A stretch of 64,000 nucleotides of DNA from Emiliania huxleyi CCMP1516 (lineage: Eukaryota; Haptophyta; Isochrysidales; Noelaerhabdaceae): positions 473,152 to 537,151 of the forward strand of contig NW_005197198.1 of assembly GCF_000372725.1 (NCBI RefSeq). Direction: 5' to 3'. Shown piece by piece: positions 21,086 to 32,272 of the stretch. The notes under the pieces were generated by a model. It ran no database searches, had not been told where the DNA came from, and saw only the letters and a program-made list of their open reading frames with translations. The translations under genes and the position numbers were made by a program. Position 1 is the stretch's first letter. Each line of letters starts with the position of its first letter.

Positions 21086-22490
21086 ATGCGCGCCTGCTTC
21101 GCGAAGTCGCTGCCCTGCCTCCACCGCCGCGACGTCCCGACGTTCGCCGAAACCGCCGCGCCGCCGACGCAGCCGGCGGCCGCCCTCCCCTCCGCCGCCG
21201 AACTCGGCGTGAGCGAGGAGAAACTGGAGCTGTGGCGGAAGCTCGGCGGCGGCGACCTGGAGCGTGTCCTCGCGAGCGGCGCCGCCGCCCTCCTCGACGC
21301 GCAGTGGATCATCAAGCATGCCAAGGCGCGGACCGGGCGGTTGTGGCGGCGGCGGCGGGCGGGCGGCGTCCTCACCCACCGCCAGGCGCTTCCCAAAGAG
21401 GCCTTCCTCTCTTTCGCCGACCTCGTCGAGGCGACCAACTACTGCCACCCTCCCTACCTTCCCGTCGCCGCGCTCTCGTACCCGTGGCTGACCAAGGACC
21501 ACCCCGACCCGCGCGGAGCCAACCTCGCCCGCGTCGCAAGGGCGCTCAAAGCCCTCACCGGCGGCATCATGCGGCTCGGCGTCTTTTGGGACTTCGGCTC
21601 GCTGCACCAGCACCCCGACCCCCCCAACGGCGTCCTGCGCACCGAGGCGCAGAACGCGCTCTTCAAGCAGGGGCTGGGCTGCCTCGGCACGCTCTACTCC
21701 CACCCGCACACATACGTGCTGCGGCTGACCTCCTTCCCGGACGGCCACAAGGCGGAGGATCAGGCCGAGGGCACCAACGTGGCCAAGTACTTTGACCGCG
21801 GCTGGTGCGCCACCGAGAACGCCTGGGCGAGCCTGACCAAGTCCGGCTACCTCTCGCTCGACCTCGGCAAGATGCGCGCCGGCAAGGAGTACAACTGGGA
21901 CAGCCTCACCGACGACTGCACCCAGGACGGCGGCCGGCGCCCTCCGCTGCTGCCGTCTGCGTTCGCGGCGGAGCTGGAGTCGAAGAGCTTCACCAACGGC
22001 AAGGACGACAAGCCGCTGGTGAAGCAGCTGTACGAGGACGCCTTCGAGGAGCAGTTTGGCAAGGCGACCGTGCTGAACTACGAAGGCCTCGACTGGGGCG
22101 GCGCGGAGGCGGCGCAGCTGGCGGAGGTCCTCGCGAGCGGGGCAGCGCCGCGGCTCGAGTTGCTCTATCTCAGCGGCAACCAGATTGGCGACGAGGGCTG
22201 CAAGGCGCTGGCCGCCGCCCTCAAGGAGGGGGCAGCGCCGCGGCTCGAGACGCTCTGGCTCCGCGGCAACAAGATTGGCGACGAGGGCTGGAAGGCGCTG
22301 GCCGCCGCCCTCAAGGAGGGCGCCGCCCCGAGCTTGAAGGCGCGAGACGCCCCCCTCGCCACTCGCCCCTCCCCCGCCCAATGCTCATCGCGCCTCCCCA
22401 CGCGTGCAGGTGCTCGGCGTGGACAACCCGAGGCAGCCTGAGCTGGTGGCCGTGTGCGAGGAGCGCGGCATCGAGCTGCGCCGCTTCTGA
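21086..22490 (+). CDS. Two-domain protein: algal HET/TIR-like N-terminal domain plus RNI-type leucine-rich repeats
   Basis: Exon 1 from the ATG at 21086 to 22339, a GC-AG intron 22340-22409, and exon 2 to the stop at 22490; about 444 aa. The N-terminal domain (residues 110-260) has LSYPWLTKDHPDP, GVFWDFGSLHQHP, LGCLGTLYSHPHTYVL and DRGWCATENAWASL. I associate these motifs with a large, poorly described protistan family resembling HET/TIR-type signalling domains. Residues 350-420 carry ribonuclease-inhibitor-type repeats (LYLSGNQIGDEGCKALAAAL, LWLRGNKIGDEGWKALAAAL). The architecture recalls NLR-like sensors without an obvious NTPase. The short last exon ends CEERGIELRRF. Function is unknown. 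Confidence 0.72.
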
Positions 22491-22611
22491 GCCTCTCCAG
22501 CCCCGGCCGGGCGGCAAGGGCGCGGGGCCCGGCGGGACCGCCGCGCGAGCACGGCAGAGAGCAACAGACCCTGCGGTTGCGGAGCACGACGCACAGCGAC
22601 GGTGCGGGCAA

Positions 22612-22690
22612 GGGAGGGATGGGAGAACGGCACGCCGCCACCACACAGGGATTTTAAGGAGAGGAGTGTGATGCGCTAGCCGTCCAGGCT
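22612..22690. repeat. Dispersed GGGAGGGATGGGAG repeat abutting the GT47 gene
   Basis: Copy of the repeat seen at 11050 and 19750, ending GCTAGCCGTCCAGG and followed by TTTTAATTCTTTTT. It directly precedes the glycosyltransferase reading frame and may carry its promoter or first exon. Confidence 0.8.
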
Positions 22691-23559
22691 GTGAGGTCTA
22701 CTTCCTTCGTTTTAATTCTTTTTGTGGCTTTCCGTACGACGCCCTCCTCCGCCTCCGCTCCCGCCTCCCCCTCCTCCTGCCACGGCCACGGCGTCCACAG
22801 CCCCTCCCTCGACGAGTGCCGCTGCACCGCGGGCTGGACTGGCCGCTGGTGCGAAGTCCGTGCGCCGCGGCCGTGCAACGTGGCCCGCTCGCGAAGCCTG
22901 TGCGCTGGCAACTGCGACGAGGACCGCGGCCACTGTTACTGCGCCGGGCTGGGCTCGGCGTTCCAGCGCCCGCTTCCTGATCGCTGCACACCGTCAGTCC
23001 ACACGCGATCGCGGCTGCCCGACGGCCGACCGGCGCTGCCGGTGCGGCGGCCGGATGGCGCGTGGACCGGGTTCGACGAGCCGGGCGGCGACCGCTGGCG
23101 CCGCGAGTGGGCCAAGCCGTGGCCGCTCGTGTACGACTCGCGGCCGGGCGACCCACCCCTCCCCGCCGAGGCGCGCGCCGGCCGCTGGGCTCCCTTCCTC
23201 TCGGACGGCGTGCGCGGGTACTGCTCGGCGGAGCTCAACGCGACCTCCGTCTTCGAGGCGGCGGCGGGCGCGAAGCGAGGCGGCGGGCGGCGGCGGCGGA
23301 AGTGGATGCTCACGTCGGCCGACGCGGCGGGCGGGCCCGCCCTGCGCTGCGACGAGGGCGCTCACGGCCCCGCGTGCCCCGAGGGCCGGCGCGGCCCGTT
23401 TTGCGAGGTGCCAAAGCCTGCCTTCTGCCTGCGCGACTGCCGCGGCCGAGGGCGCTGCGACGCTGGCTTCTGCTGGTGTGAGCCAGGATGGTTTGGTATC
23501 GACTGCTCCCTCTCGCTGCAGCCGCCGTCGCCGCACGAGCAGCCGCACGAGCAGCAGCA

Positions 23560-23591
<32 letters not shown>

Positions 23592-25548
23592 TTCCGCTTC
23601 GCTCCGAGGCTGCATCGTCGGCAAGGCCACTGCCTCGTCTGGCGCCGCTGCGGCAGGAAGAGCAGGGCATGCCGTCTGCGGCGGCGGGGTCGCCGCTGCG
23701 GGTCTACGTGTACGAGATGCCGTCCGAGTTCACGACGGCGCTGCTGCAGTACCGGGGGGTGCACTCCGCGCCGCACCGCGAGACCAACGTCTACGGCGCC
23801 TCGCAGCTGGTGCAGGGCTCCCTCTATGCGATGGAGACTGCGCTGCACGAGTGGCTGCTCGACTCGCGGCTCCGCACGGCCGACACAGCGCAGGCGCACC
23901 TCCCTCCACCTCCCCGCACCTCCCCATACCTCCCCACACCTCCCCACACCTCCCCACACCTCCTCTCCCCACACCTCCCCACACCAAGCGCAGGCGCACC
24001 TCTTCTTCGTCCCTGTGTATGTCTCCTCCCTCTACCTCTGGCCAATACACGGAGCATCGACGGCGCCGCTCTACGGAGGGCGCCGCCACCGCGGAGCCAC
24101 CCGCGTCCAGCAGGCGACGCTGATGCTGCGCGCCGCCGCGGAGTACGTGCGGAGCGCGCTGCCGTTTTGGAACGCGAGCGGCGGCGCGGACCACGTCTGG
24201 ATGCTGCTGCATGACGAGGCTGAGGTGCGGACATGTCGCGGACATGTCGTGGACATGTCCCTGCAGGTCTGGATGCTGCTGCATGACGAGGCGCCGTGCT
24301 TCGCTCCTCGCGAGCTGCGCCCCTCGCTCCTCCTCACCCACTACGGCTACGACGCGCGGCGGGGCCGTCTCTCGTGGAAGCAGCCGGACGACCGTCCTCA
24401 CGTTGATCCTCATGCGCCAATCATCGATCAGGCGGCCTCTCTCGTGGAGCAGCTACGCCGACGACGACTGGCTGCGCTCGCCCGCCTTCTACGAGGAGCA
24501 CGTCGGCCCGCTCGCCGGCCCGCGGGAGGGAAAACGGGAGGGCCGGCCAGCCGGCGGGCGGCCGAGAGGCGGCGCCGCGTGCTTCGAGCGCGGCAAAGAC
24601 TTGGTGCTGCCTCCGTGGAAGCCGCCCTCCTTCTGGCGCGCGCCGCTCTCCGACCTTGGTCTCGCCGCGCCGGGCCGGCGCCGCGGCACCTACCTCTTCT
24701 TTGCGGGCGAGCTGGGCGCCAAGCGGCTGCCCGGGTACTCGCACGACTTGCGCCAGCGGGCGGAGGCGCTGTTCTGCGACCCGCGCGAGCCGCGGCCGCG
24801 GCGCGATTGCCTCGAGCACGCGGCCGGCTGCCGGTCCGACCTCGCCCCAAACTGCTCGCTCTGGCGGCCGGGCGTGCGGGTCGTGCCGCACGTGCGCAGA
24901 GGCGGGCACCGCGCTCTCCGACTCCATCCCCGCGCCCCTGCTCACGCAAGCATCGGGTCACACACAGGGCTGCACACGCAGGCGGGTACGGCGCCGCGCT
25001 CTCCGACTCGACCTACTGCCTCGCCCTGCCGGGCGATGGCTGGTCGTCGCGTGTGCTGGACGCGGTGGCGCACGCCGCGCGTCCGCGCCGTGGTGTGAGC
25101 AGCGTCTCTTCACACCTCTAGCTGTGAACAGGTGGTGCACGGCTGCGTGCCCGTCATAGTGCAGGACGAGAGCGCCATGTTCTTCGAGGGCGCCTTCTCG
25201 CTCGCCGGCGCGCCCGAGCTCGAGTACTCCTCCTTTTCCCTCCGGCTGCCAGAGGCGGAGCTGCCCCGCGTGCTGGAGGCGCTCGACGCCGTCACCGCGC
25301 CGCGGCTGCGCGCGATGCAAGCGGCGGCGCTGCGCGTGCGCGACTACTTTGTGTACAAGGACGTCTACGCGCCGTACCGCTACGAGCGCAAGGCGCTGCT
25401 CGCCACCGGCCGGCCGCGCCAAGACGGCTTCCTCCTGCTCGCCCTCGCGCTCGAGGCGCGCGCGCGGCAGCTCGGCAAGCTGCCGCCGCAGACGGAGGAG
25501 GGGAGGCGGCGCAACCGCGCGCTGCTCGAGCTTGATGGCGGCGCTTAG
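22691..25548 (+). CDS. Exostosin-like glycosyltransferase (GT47) with EGF-like modules
   Basis: Golgi-type secretory glycosyltransferase. After a hydrophobic leader (SFVLILFVAF) come two Cys-rich EGF-like stretches (CRCTAGWTGRWCE; CDAGFCWCEPGWFGIDC), a poly-Pro linker, then the exostosin core: LRVYVYEMPSEF, AHLFFVPVY, WMLLHDEAPCF, FAGELG, RVVPHVRR, STYCLALPGDGWSSRVLDAV and HGCVPVIVQDESAMFFEGAFSL. The tail is Arg/Leu-rich. The open frame begins at a GTG with an in-frame stop upstream, so the true start or a first exon is unresolved. At least five introns, with the last exon at about 25130-25548. One contains CACCTCCCCA repeats (23900-23990), one is flanked by a perfect 26-bp duplication, and others start with copies of the next exon. 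Confidence 0.85.
24195..24266 (+). repeat. Introner-like 72-nt intron with perfect 26-bp duplication (GT47)
   Basis: Plus-strand 24195-24220 equals 24267-24292 exactly (encodes VWMLLHDEA). The core is GGACATGTCGC repeated three times. GT-AG splicing removes 72 nt; the same stretch also reads through in frame. A related GGACATGT/GGACGTGT core sits in a GH3 intron near 7610-7720. Confidence 0.88.
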
Positions 25549-26280
25549 GCGAGTGGCAGTCGCCGGTGCGGGAATACTGAGGGGAAGAGTTCGCCGGCCG
25601 AGCCTCCACCGGCTCCGGAAAAGGTCTCGAGTGATTCTGAGATCAGGTCAGTTCTTTTCTCCCCGTTGCAGGCGTAGCTCCGCTCTCCTCGCGCAGCGTA
25701 TTTTGGCCCCTCCAGTTTATCGAGCTCTCCTCGTGTAAGAGCAAAAGGACCATTCTCTTCGACGAGATCGAGAGAGAGAGAGAAGGTACCTAGCACACCA
25801 ACCTACGAGGTGTGGTGTGTGGAGGGGGTGCGAGCGTTGTCCGTTGACCAGGGGGTTGTGCGCCGGGCCCTCCTGCTCGGCTCCAGCCGGTAGACAAGTG
25901 TCTTGTCATCAACAGAGTAGAAGAATCTGACCTCGGGGCCGATGTGACCAAGCGCTGGTAGCGTGGTTTTACCTCACACCCATGTGGTCTCACAGTGTGC
26001 CGGCAGTCGCCGAGCAGTGTCGCTCACACAAGCCGCAGCACAAGTGACTGAGGGCCAGTGAGGGCGAGCCCATCGCTGTCACAGCTGTGGCAGCCGCACA
26101 GTAGGCTGTGTCAACTGTGCAGAGTGTGTGAGCAGCAGAGGAGCTGCTCTCCAGGCTTCTGTAGTTCTGTTGCAAAGAGCTGCATGCCACCGAAGGCGCT
26201 GTCGAGGGGTTCGCCGAGCGCGGCGCAGGTTGAGGGACACCGTCACCGACGAGCGCGTTGGAGTTTTCACTCCGGACAAA

Positions 26281-26314
26281 GACAGTGGCACGCAGCGCGG
26301 TGCGTGCCACTGTC
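26281..26314. repeat. Perfect 13-bp hairpin
   Basis: GACAGTGGCACGC and its exact complement are separated by 8 nt. The surrounding sequence is not coding; it may be a folded RNA element or a relic of a palindromic insertion. Confidence 0.7.
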
Positions 26315-26929
26315 TTAGCGGCGAGGCGCGCGACCGTCTGTGGCGAAGTGGGTCGCGTCTCCCGATTTCCGTCAACCCAGCATCCACACCCTTTACCGTA
26401 GCTCCTACCTACCTCCTATCGGCCCTCTCAATTTGCCGCCGTGGCGTAGCTCGAGAAGAAAAGACTTGGCCTGATATAAAAGACTTGAACGCAGAATCGA
26501 CCTATGCGGGGCTAAAAAAAGAAACTCCCTGTCCGATCGACTGCACGTGACTGCACTCACTCTTTATACATACACAAATCTTTTGGTGTTGCGTCTTGCG
26601 TCTCGACTCTCGTTCTCCCGCAGCACCGCTCTTGTCTCTTTTATAAATATAATGGTAAAGCGTAAACCCGCCATGAAGATGAACCGCACACACAAATCCC
26701 CAATCCCCCTCGTCAAATTTCCAGTCGAACGCTACCCGAACCTGGTTTGTGGACCTCCCGCACCTTACCCTTACAGGCCACCATAAGGGACCCCGTTGTC
26801 CGTTTGACATCAGACTTTTTTTGAGTTGGAGATAATAATTAAAGGATTGCACTGTCCCAAAGAACTGATTCATTCATTTCACCCTCACATAGTAACAATA
26901 CCTCAAAGTTGAAAACCTCCAAAATAGGC

Positions 26930-28015
26930 CGTCAGGACTCTGTCAGGACTCCGTCAGGACTCTGTCAGGACTCTGTCAGGACTCTGTCAGGACTCCGCCA
27001 GGACTCCGCCAGGACAACCACTGCCCCCCCGCTGTGAACAGAGCCCTTAGCTAGAGAGTAGGGAGGGGTGTACAGTCGAGTTACTCCCGAGGGCAGGGAC
27101 GGCCCTCCACTGAGGGAAAGGGCGCAACGGGGACGGTATGCTCACAACCCAGCCACGCAGCTCTTTGCTCGCGTACAGCCAACGAGTTTGCTGGTCCACA
27201 GGCAGGCCAGGCCGTGAGCGTGGGCCGGTCGGGCCTGATCCTGCGGTGAGCACTGGAGGGCTATGCGGCTCGCTCCGTCAGCCGACTTGCGCCGTCGAGC
27301 GGTCGAGCGCTTCGGGTTGGACCCGCGGGAGGGTCCCTGCGCGGCTGACATGGCCAGCCAAGCCGTGTGCGCTGCCGTGGGCGCTGTCGTGGGTGCTGCC
27401 GTGGGTGCTGCCGTGGGCGCTGCTGTGGGCGCTGCCGTGGGCGCTGCCTCGGTCAGCAGTCGGTCAGCAGTCGGTCAGCAGTCGGTCCGCTGCTCGGCGC
27501 TGGCCTGCAGGCCGCCGGTGGCAAATCGGGGGGGCGCGGGCCATGGACGTCGTGGCCGAGCTTTGCTGCCTTCTTGCACGTTGCCGGCTGTAACGTTGCC
27601 TGCACCATGGCCGCGCCTCTCTTGCTTGTGCGCTTTCATGGTCGAGCCGAGTGGCGCGAGAGTGAGCGTGATTTCTTTTGTCTGTAAGGACTCTAAGTTT
27701 CTGTCTGGACTCTCAAGTTTCTGTCAGGACTCTCAAGTTTGCTTGTCAGGACTCTCAAGTTTGCGTCAGGACTGCCCCATCAGGACGATTCCGCAGAGGG
27801 CGCGCACGGTCGAAAGGGGGGCTGGGCGTCTATCATTCACTGCTGGGGGGGAGGGGAAGGAGGGTTGCAGTGAAGGAAGGTGGAGGTCTCGTCGGAGGCA
27901 CTTGTGAGCACTGTGAAGACCGTGCGCCGTCAGGACCCCGCCAGGACTCTGTCAGGACTCTGTCAGGACTCTGTCAGGACTCTGTCAGGACTCTGTCAGG
28001 ACTGTCAGGACAGGT
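26930..28015. repeat. GTCAGGACTCT minisatellite in three blocks
   Basis: The 11-bp unit appears about eight times at 26930-27015, in diverged form at 27690-27785, and about seven times at 27925-28015. Confidence 0.88.
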
Positions 28016-28619
28016 GCGGGAGGTCCACAAACCAGGTTCCCGGTCTCCTTCCTCCGGGACCCCGCCCTCCACCCCGTTGACCGCGGCGCGGTGGCAGCAT
28101 GCCTTGGCGTGGCGCTCCGCCTTCTGCACCTCTCCGGCGCCGCCTTCTTGGCGCGTGCGGCGACGCGTGCGCCACGTGAGCCCGCAGCCCTGCTCGCTAC
28201 TACGACGTAGTCGCCCATGCACCTCAGAACTCAGGCGCCCGCCCGCCCGGCCGGAGCAGCCCCCATGCGTCGGCCGTCGCCGCAAAGCCGCTCGATTTGG
28301 CCGCTCCCCCTCCCCCCCCCCCTCCTCCTGCTCCTCCGTCCTCGACTGCAGTCTCGGAACTCGGAGTCTTGCAGACTGCAGTATCTGCACTCCCATTTAC
28401 ATACATAAAATCATAAACCACTCTAATTTCCTTATAGCTTAGGCCGACGGCGGCGGCGGCGACTAGATCGCATGCGTCGCGCTGTGCATTGATGTGTGTC
28501 CGATTGTCGTTAGGCTGCGCGGACGTCAGTATGAGCATCCATGATGCTCGCTGGCACGCACTCAATCAATCACATCCATTTACAGCGCGCGCCACATCAT
28601 CACACTCTGCGCCGTCGTT

Positions 28620-29165
28620 TCAGGCCGGCGGCGGCTTCGGCCCCTTGTACTTGGCGGGGTACTCTCCCTCGGCGGCGAACTCAGCCTGGGCCTTCGTGAC
28701 GAGCGGCTTGCCGAGCACCAGGAATTTGAGCACGAACTGGATGATGCACGCCGGCACCCGGTTGTCAAAGCAGCCGACGCACTTGATCGTGCACGTGTCC
28801 TTGCCGCCGGGCCCGTCCACGATGATCAGGCTGCCCGTCACGCCGCGGAAGAGCGGCACCTTCGTCGTGATCACCCGCCACGTCCAGATATACGGCCGGC
28901 CCGGGTCGATGGTGACGATCTCGTCGTTGACGTTGAACGCGAAGATTCTAGTATCATCCTTCGCCAGCGGCCACGGCGAGCCAGTGCGGCCCTCGGCGAG
29001 GAGCTGCATGCCGCCGCCGTCTTCCACGCTCCGCGTGAGCACGTCCCAGAGCACGTGCTTGGGCGCGTTGCAATCGAGCTGCCAGGAAACGTTCGGCACC
29101 GACGGAATGTTACCCGCAAAGGTGTACTTGCCGGCGTCCGCGTCGGAGAGTGGGAGGATGGGCAC
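28620..29165 (-). CDS. SRPBCC/START-fold-like protein (5' end unresolved)
   Basis: Open frame of 181 codons whose composition and hydrophobic pattern fit an SRPBCC (Bet v1/polyketide cyclase) ligand-binding fold: SWQLDCNAPKHVLWDVLTR at the first strand-helix, FNVNDEIVTIDPGRPYIWTW, and VPACIIQFVLKFLVLGKPLV in the C-terminal helix. The frame has no ATG at its beginning (GTG at 29165, an in-frame stop just upstream), so an upstream exon probably supplies the start; an AG precedes 29164. The protein ends AKYKGPKPPPA. The family call is by fold resemblance only. Confidence 0.6.
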   Translation of the reverse strand: MPILPLSDADAGKYTFAGNIPSVPNVSWQLDCNAPKHVLWDVLTRSVEDGGGMQLLAEGRTGSPWPLAKDDTRIFAFNVNDEIVTIDPGRPYIWTWRVITTKVPLFRGVTGSLIIVDGPGGKDTCTIKCVGCFDNRVPACIIQFVLKFLVLGKPLVTKAQAEFAAEGEYPAKYKGPKPPPA

Positions 29166-29818
29166 TTCCGCATGTCGGTCGGTTCATGACTCGTGGCGCT
29201 GTTCACGCTTCACAGGTTGTGATAAGCGGAGCAGCTGGGTAGATACAGCTAACCCTTTGTGTTCACACCTACAAGAGCAGGTGTGAACCGATTTCGGCCT
29301 TAGAGGTCGGTATGCCAATAGCGTGCTAGCCAAGTAGTACGCAGTTGGGTTCCGAGGGTGTCCCATCACAAGTTCGGCTGCCGACAGACAAGATTGTCCC
29401 TTAGTCGACAGCACCCGCCTTTGGACGGTGCTCTGACTAGCTTTGATAATACATATTTTGTCTTTTTGGTTCGCATGGCTAGAGGTTGGCCTCCCACCGT
29501 TGTGAACATAGTCTGGCCCGAAGGAGCCGCTCGTCTCTTGTCCGGGCAAACGCGCGCCCGATCGCCCCATTAAGCACGTGTGAGGGGTATCCGAGCGCGA
29601 CTTTTTGCGAGGTACGGTATGGTACCCGGTCAGGACACATCGCGCTCACACACATGAACACACATTTGTTTGGTGTTGCTGAAAATCTCTCTATCACACA
29701 TTAACACCAAAAGGGAAATGCGGCCTAATGCGGCTCGGCGGCGCCTACCGTCGTGGGGGGGGCACACACCGTCGTGACAGGCACAGGGCCACGCGGGAGA
29801 CCGACGAGGTGGTCTCTC

Positions 29819-30928
29819 TCAAAGGATGCCCATGCCGTGGCCCCCACTCAGCATTAGCTCCTCAATCATCTCCAGCGGCCACCCGAGCGGCGCATCGGCG
29901 TCATCCTCCCTAGCATCCTCCGTCCTCTGGCCTGAAGTGGCGCTGCCTTCGCCGTCGCTTCGGAGCGTCGGAGCCGTCCAAGAGGCCGGCGCAACGCTGC
30001 TCGCGTGCGACAGCGGGACTTCGTAGACGGCTGGCGGGGTCAGCGACCCCAGTGCCGGCATGACGTCGGCATCGCTCCTGCGGGCGGGCTCACACGTTGG
30101 TGCTGTCCCCGAGGTTGCAGTTCGGCCCTCGAGCTTCGATGGTGACGCCGCAGCGCTCGCGTGCGACAGCGGAACTTCGTAGACGGCTGGCCGGGGCAGC
30201 GACCCCAGTGCCGGCATGAGCGACTCGATTTCGTGGAGCCCACCGCCCGAGATCAATAGCATGGACCGGGCCGGCTGCAGCGGTGTCGGTGTCGGTGGCG
30301 AGGGCGACGGCTGCATGTGCGCCACGGTGCTGCGGAGACTGGCCGCTGCGTCGGACACCATGCGTCGGCCTCGCCTTGGCTCCGCTCCGGCAGGGTCTTG
30401 GAGTCCTGCAGGGTCGGCTGCGAGGCAGACATGCCCTCGGTTTGGGCATCCGCAGCGTCGGCAGAGGTAGCTAGAGGAGGGAGACAGCGCGGTCTTCTCG
30501 ATGCCCTTGCCGATACGGAACCAGCGGGACCTTGACGATGACCCTGACCTGCCCGGCAGCTGCTGCGCCACGTCCTTCCAGCGATGCCCAATCGCCTCGA
30601 CCGTCGCAAAGAGAAGTTCATCTTCGGCGGCGGTCCACGGCAAGCCATCTCGTACGGCAGGCCGTCTTGGCAGGCACGGCGAGTCGCCGCTCGACGTCGA
30701 GTCGACGCTGCTGCGGTTCTGAAGTCGGGGTATCGGCGCGGCGGCGGTCCACGGCAAGCCATCTCGCACAGCAGGCCGTCTTGGCAAGCACGGCGAGTCG
30801 CCGCTCGACGTTGAGTCGACGCTGCTGCGATTCTGAAGTCGGGGTACCGACGTAGCGTCGAGCGATTCCTCTGGGGCGAAATATGGTCTGGGCAAGCTGC
30901 TGGAAGAGCGGCTGCCGCCCAAGGTCAT
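29819..30928 (-). CDS. Myb/SANT-domain protein with a C-x2-C...GHVC zinc-knuckle-like motif
   Basis: Intronless, 369 aa from the ATG at 30928. One SANT/Myb repeat (LPWTAAEDELLFATVEAIGH, RWKDVAQQLPGRSGSSSRSRW) is followed by CRRCGCPNRGHVC, a short motif I associate with algal DNA-binding proteins. Likely a nuclear transcription factor. Upstream of the Myb domain a 38-aa segment is duplicated head to tail (30632-30745 and 30746-30859, 114-bp offset). Near the C-terminus PAVYEVPLSHAS occurs twice. The tail is acidic (LGWPLEMIEELMLSGGHGMG) and might activate transcription. Confidence 0.7.
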   Translation of the reverse strand: MTLGGSRSSSSLPRPYFAPEESLDATSVPRLQNRSSVDSTSSGDSPCLPRRPAVRDGLPWTAAAPIPRLQNRSSVDSTSSGDSPCLPRRPAVRDGLPWTAAEDELLFATVEAIGHRWKDVAQQLPGRSGSSSRSRWFRIGKGIEKTALSPSSSYLCRRCGCPNRGHVCLAADPAGLQDPAGAEPRRGRRMVSDAAASLRSTVAHMQPSPSPPTPTPLQPARSMLLISGGGLHEIESLMPALGSLPRPAVYEVPLSHASAAASPSKLEGRTATSGTAPTCEPARRSDADVMPALGSLTPPAVYEVPLSHASSVAPASWTAPTLRSDGEGSATSGQRTEDAREDDADAPLGWPLEMIEELMLSGGHGMGIL

Positions 30929-31037
30929 CGAGGTGAGGTGCCGTGTGGCAGGGGCGGAGGACCTAAGGTATGAGGGCGCAGCGTGTCTTCGTGCTCGACG
31001 TGCTCGTTTTTTTTGTTCTCCGGCTGCTTTCGCCACT

Positions 31038-31039
<2 letters not shown>

Positions 31040-31081
<42 letters not shown>
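31040..31081. repeat. (TG)n microsatellite
   Basis: About 20 TG units upstream of the Myb gene. Similar arrays lie at 35617-35678 and 35979-35998, inside a different gene's introns. Confidence 0.95.
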
Positions 31082-31082
<1 letters not shown>

Positions 31083-31990
31083 CTGCCAGCCATGGCCGTG
31101 ACTCCGCTGTCGGTGTGTCGCGGGGGACGTTATTGGCCCTCTGCCAAGCAAGGCGCCGGGCGGTGTCCGCCGGCGCCGCCGTTGAGCAGTGAGCCTGTGG
31201 GGGTAGGTAGGGCGCGGGTCGGCAGTCCCCACGAGTTGAGCCGCCGTGCCGGGGTCCGCGCCCTTCCCGGATGGTGAAGGCTTGCGCGCGGTAGCGTGCC
31301 TGTGTGCTCCAGGATGCGAGGGGCTCCACTCCGTTTTGCCCGCCGAGGGGCGGTGGCCCATCAGCCGACTGAGTCAGGAGCCGACACCCGGCCCTCACAC
31401 GACACCCGTGCGGCGTTCAGAGAGTTCACACACAATGGGACCGCCCGTCCTCCTCAATTCGATCGGGACCCCCGGGGGTCGTTACATGCGCCTCGTCACA
31501 CCGGTGCGAGCTCCATTCGCGGCTCCAATCGCCCCAAGTCACCCCGAGTCGCCTGTCCAAAAACCCTCCCCCGTGACACGGTGGAAACGCCCATTGTGGG
31601 CTGAAGCGGCTTTCGCCGGGGAGCGTAACGATCGCGGCGCGCCGCGACCGTCTTCTCTCGCCGCCACGTTACCCCCCCACCCCTTTGGGCCGCGAGAGTA
31701 CCATACCAATACCCCGGAAAAAGTTGGAACCCAGTCCCGTGCCGAAAGGAAGAAAACATGCGTAAAGAGGCACATGCACATGCTAAAACAATGCTAAAAA
31801 AAGCACTTTTGGTGCTTGGTGGTCCTGAGAAGGGGGGGTGGACGCACGCCAGCGGCACGAGGCTCGAGGGCTTCAGCCACACAGCGCTTTCACGAGCTCG
31901 ATCATGGGAACGCGACCCACACAAAGTACCAAAGTAGGCATACCCCCCGGCGCAGTGTCCCCCGCTATGTGTCGCCGTTTATCGGGGCAC
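31082..31990. other. Intergenic, no supported gene
   Basis: No recognisable coding region. The right side borders an LTR element. Confidence 0.4.
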
Positions 31991-31995
31991 GCTAT

Positions 31996-32224
31996 TGTGA
32001 CGGCGGAGTTGACGCCTCCGACGGTCGTAGCGGCGCGGCTGAGGGCGGCGGTGGAGGCGCCCGATAGCGCGGTGAGGATGGTCTCATGGGTCTAGCAAAC
32101 CATAGACGACACCAAGAGAACGCGAGGTAAAACCCGACGGCTATGGATGGTAAAAGGCGGCGGTAAAACCCATCCACACGGGTTTCGGTGGGTTGGATGG
32201 GAGGTAGAATGTCTACCTACCGCA
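31996..32224 (-). repeat. 3' LTR of the copia element
   Basis: 229 bp, matching the other LTR along its whole length by eye; TG...CA ends. Confidence 0.9.
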
Positions 32225-32272
32225 CCCCCCCCAATGTCGCTGGGCGGGATCGGCCCGCAGAGGCGGCATTGA

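Larger units (their letters stand above)
25549..28619. other. Gene-free region with minisatellites
   Basis: I see no supported gene in 3 kb. It contains GTCAGGACTCT minisatellites (26930-27020, 27690-27785, 27925-28015), a GTGGGCGCTGCC array (27370-27445), GGTCAGCAGTC triplets (27450-27490), a hairpin at 26281, and an inverted pair (26737-26763 versus 28014-28041). Confidence 0.6.
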
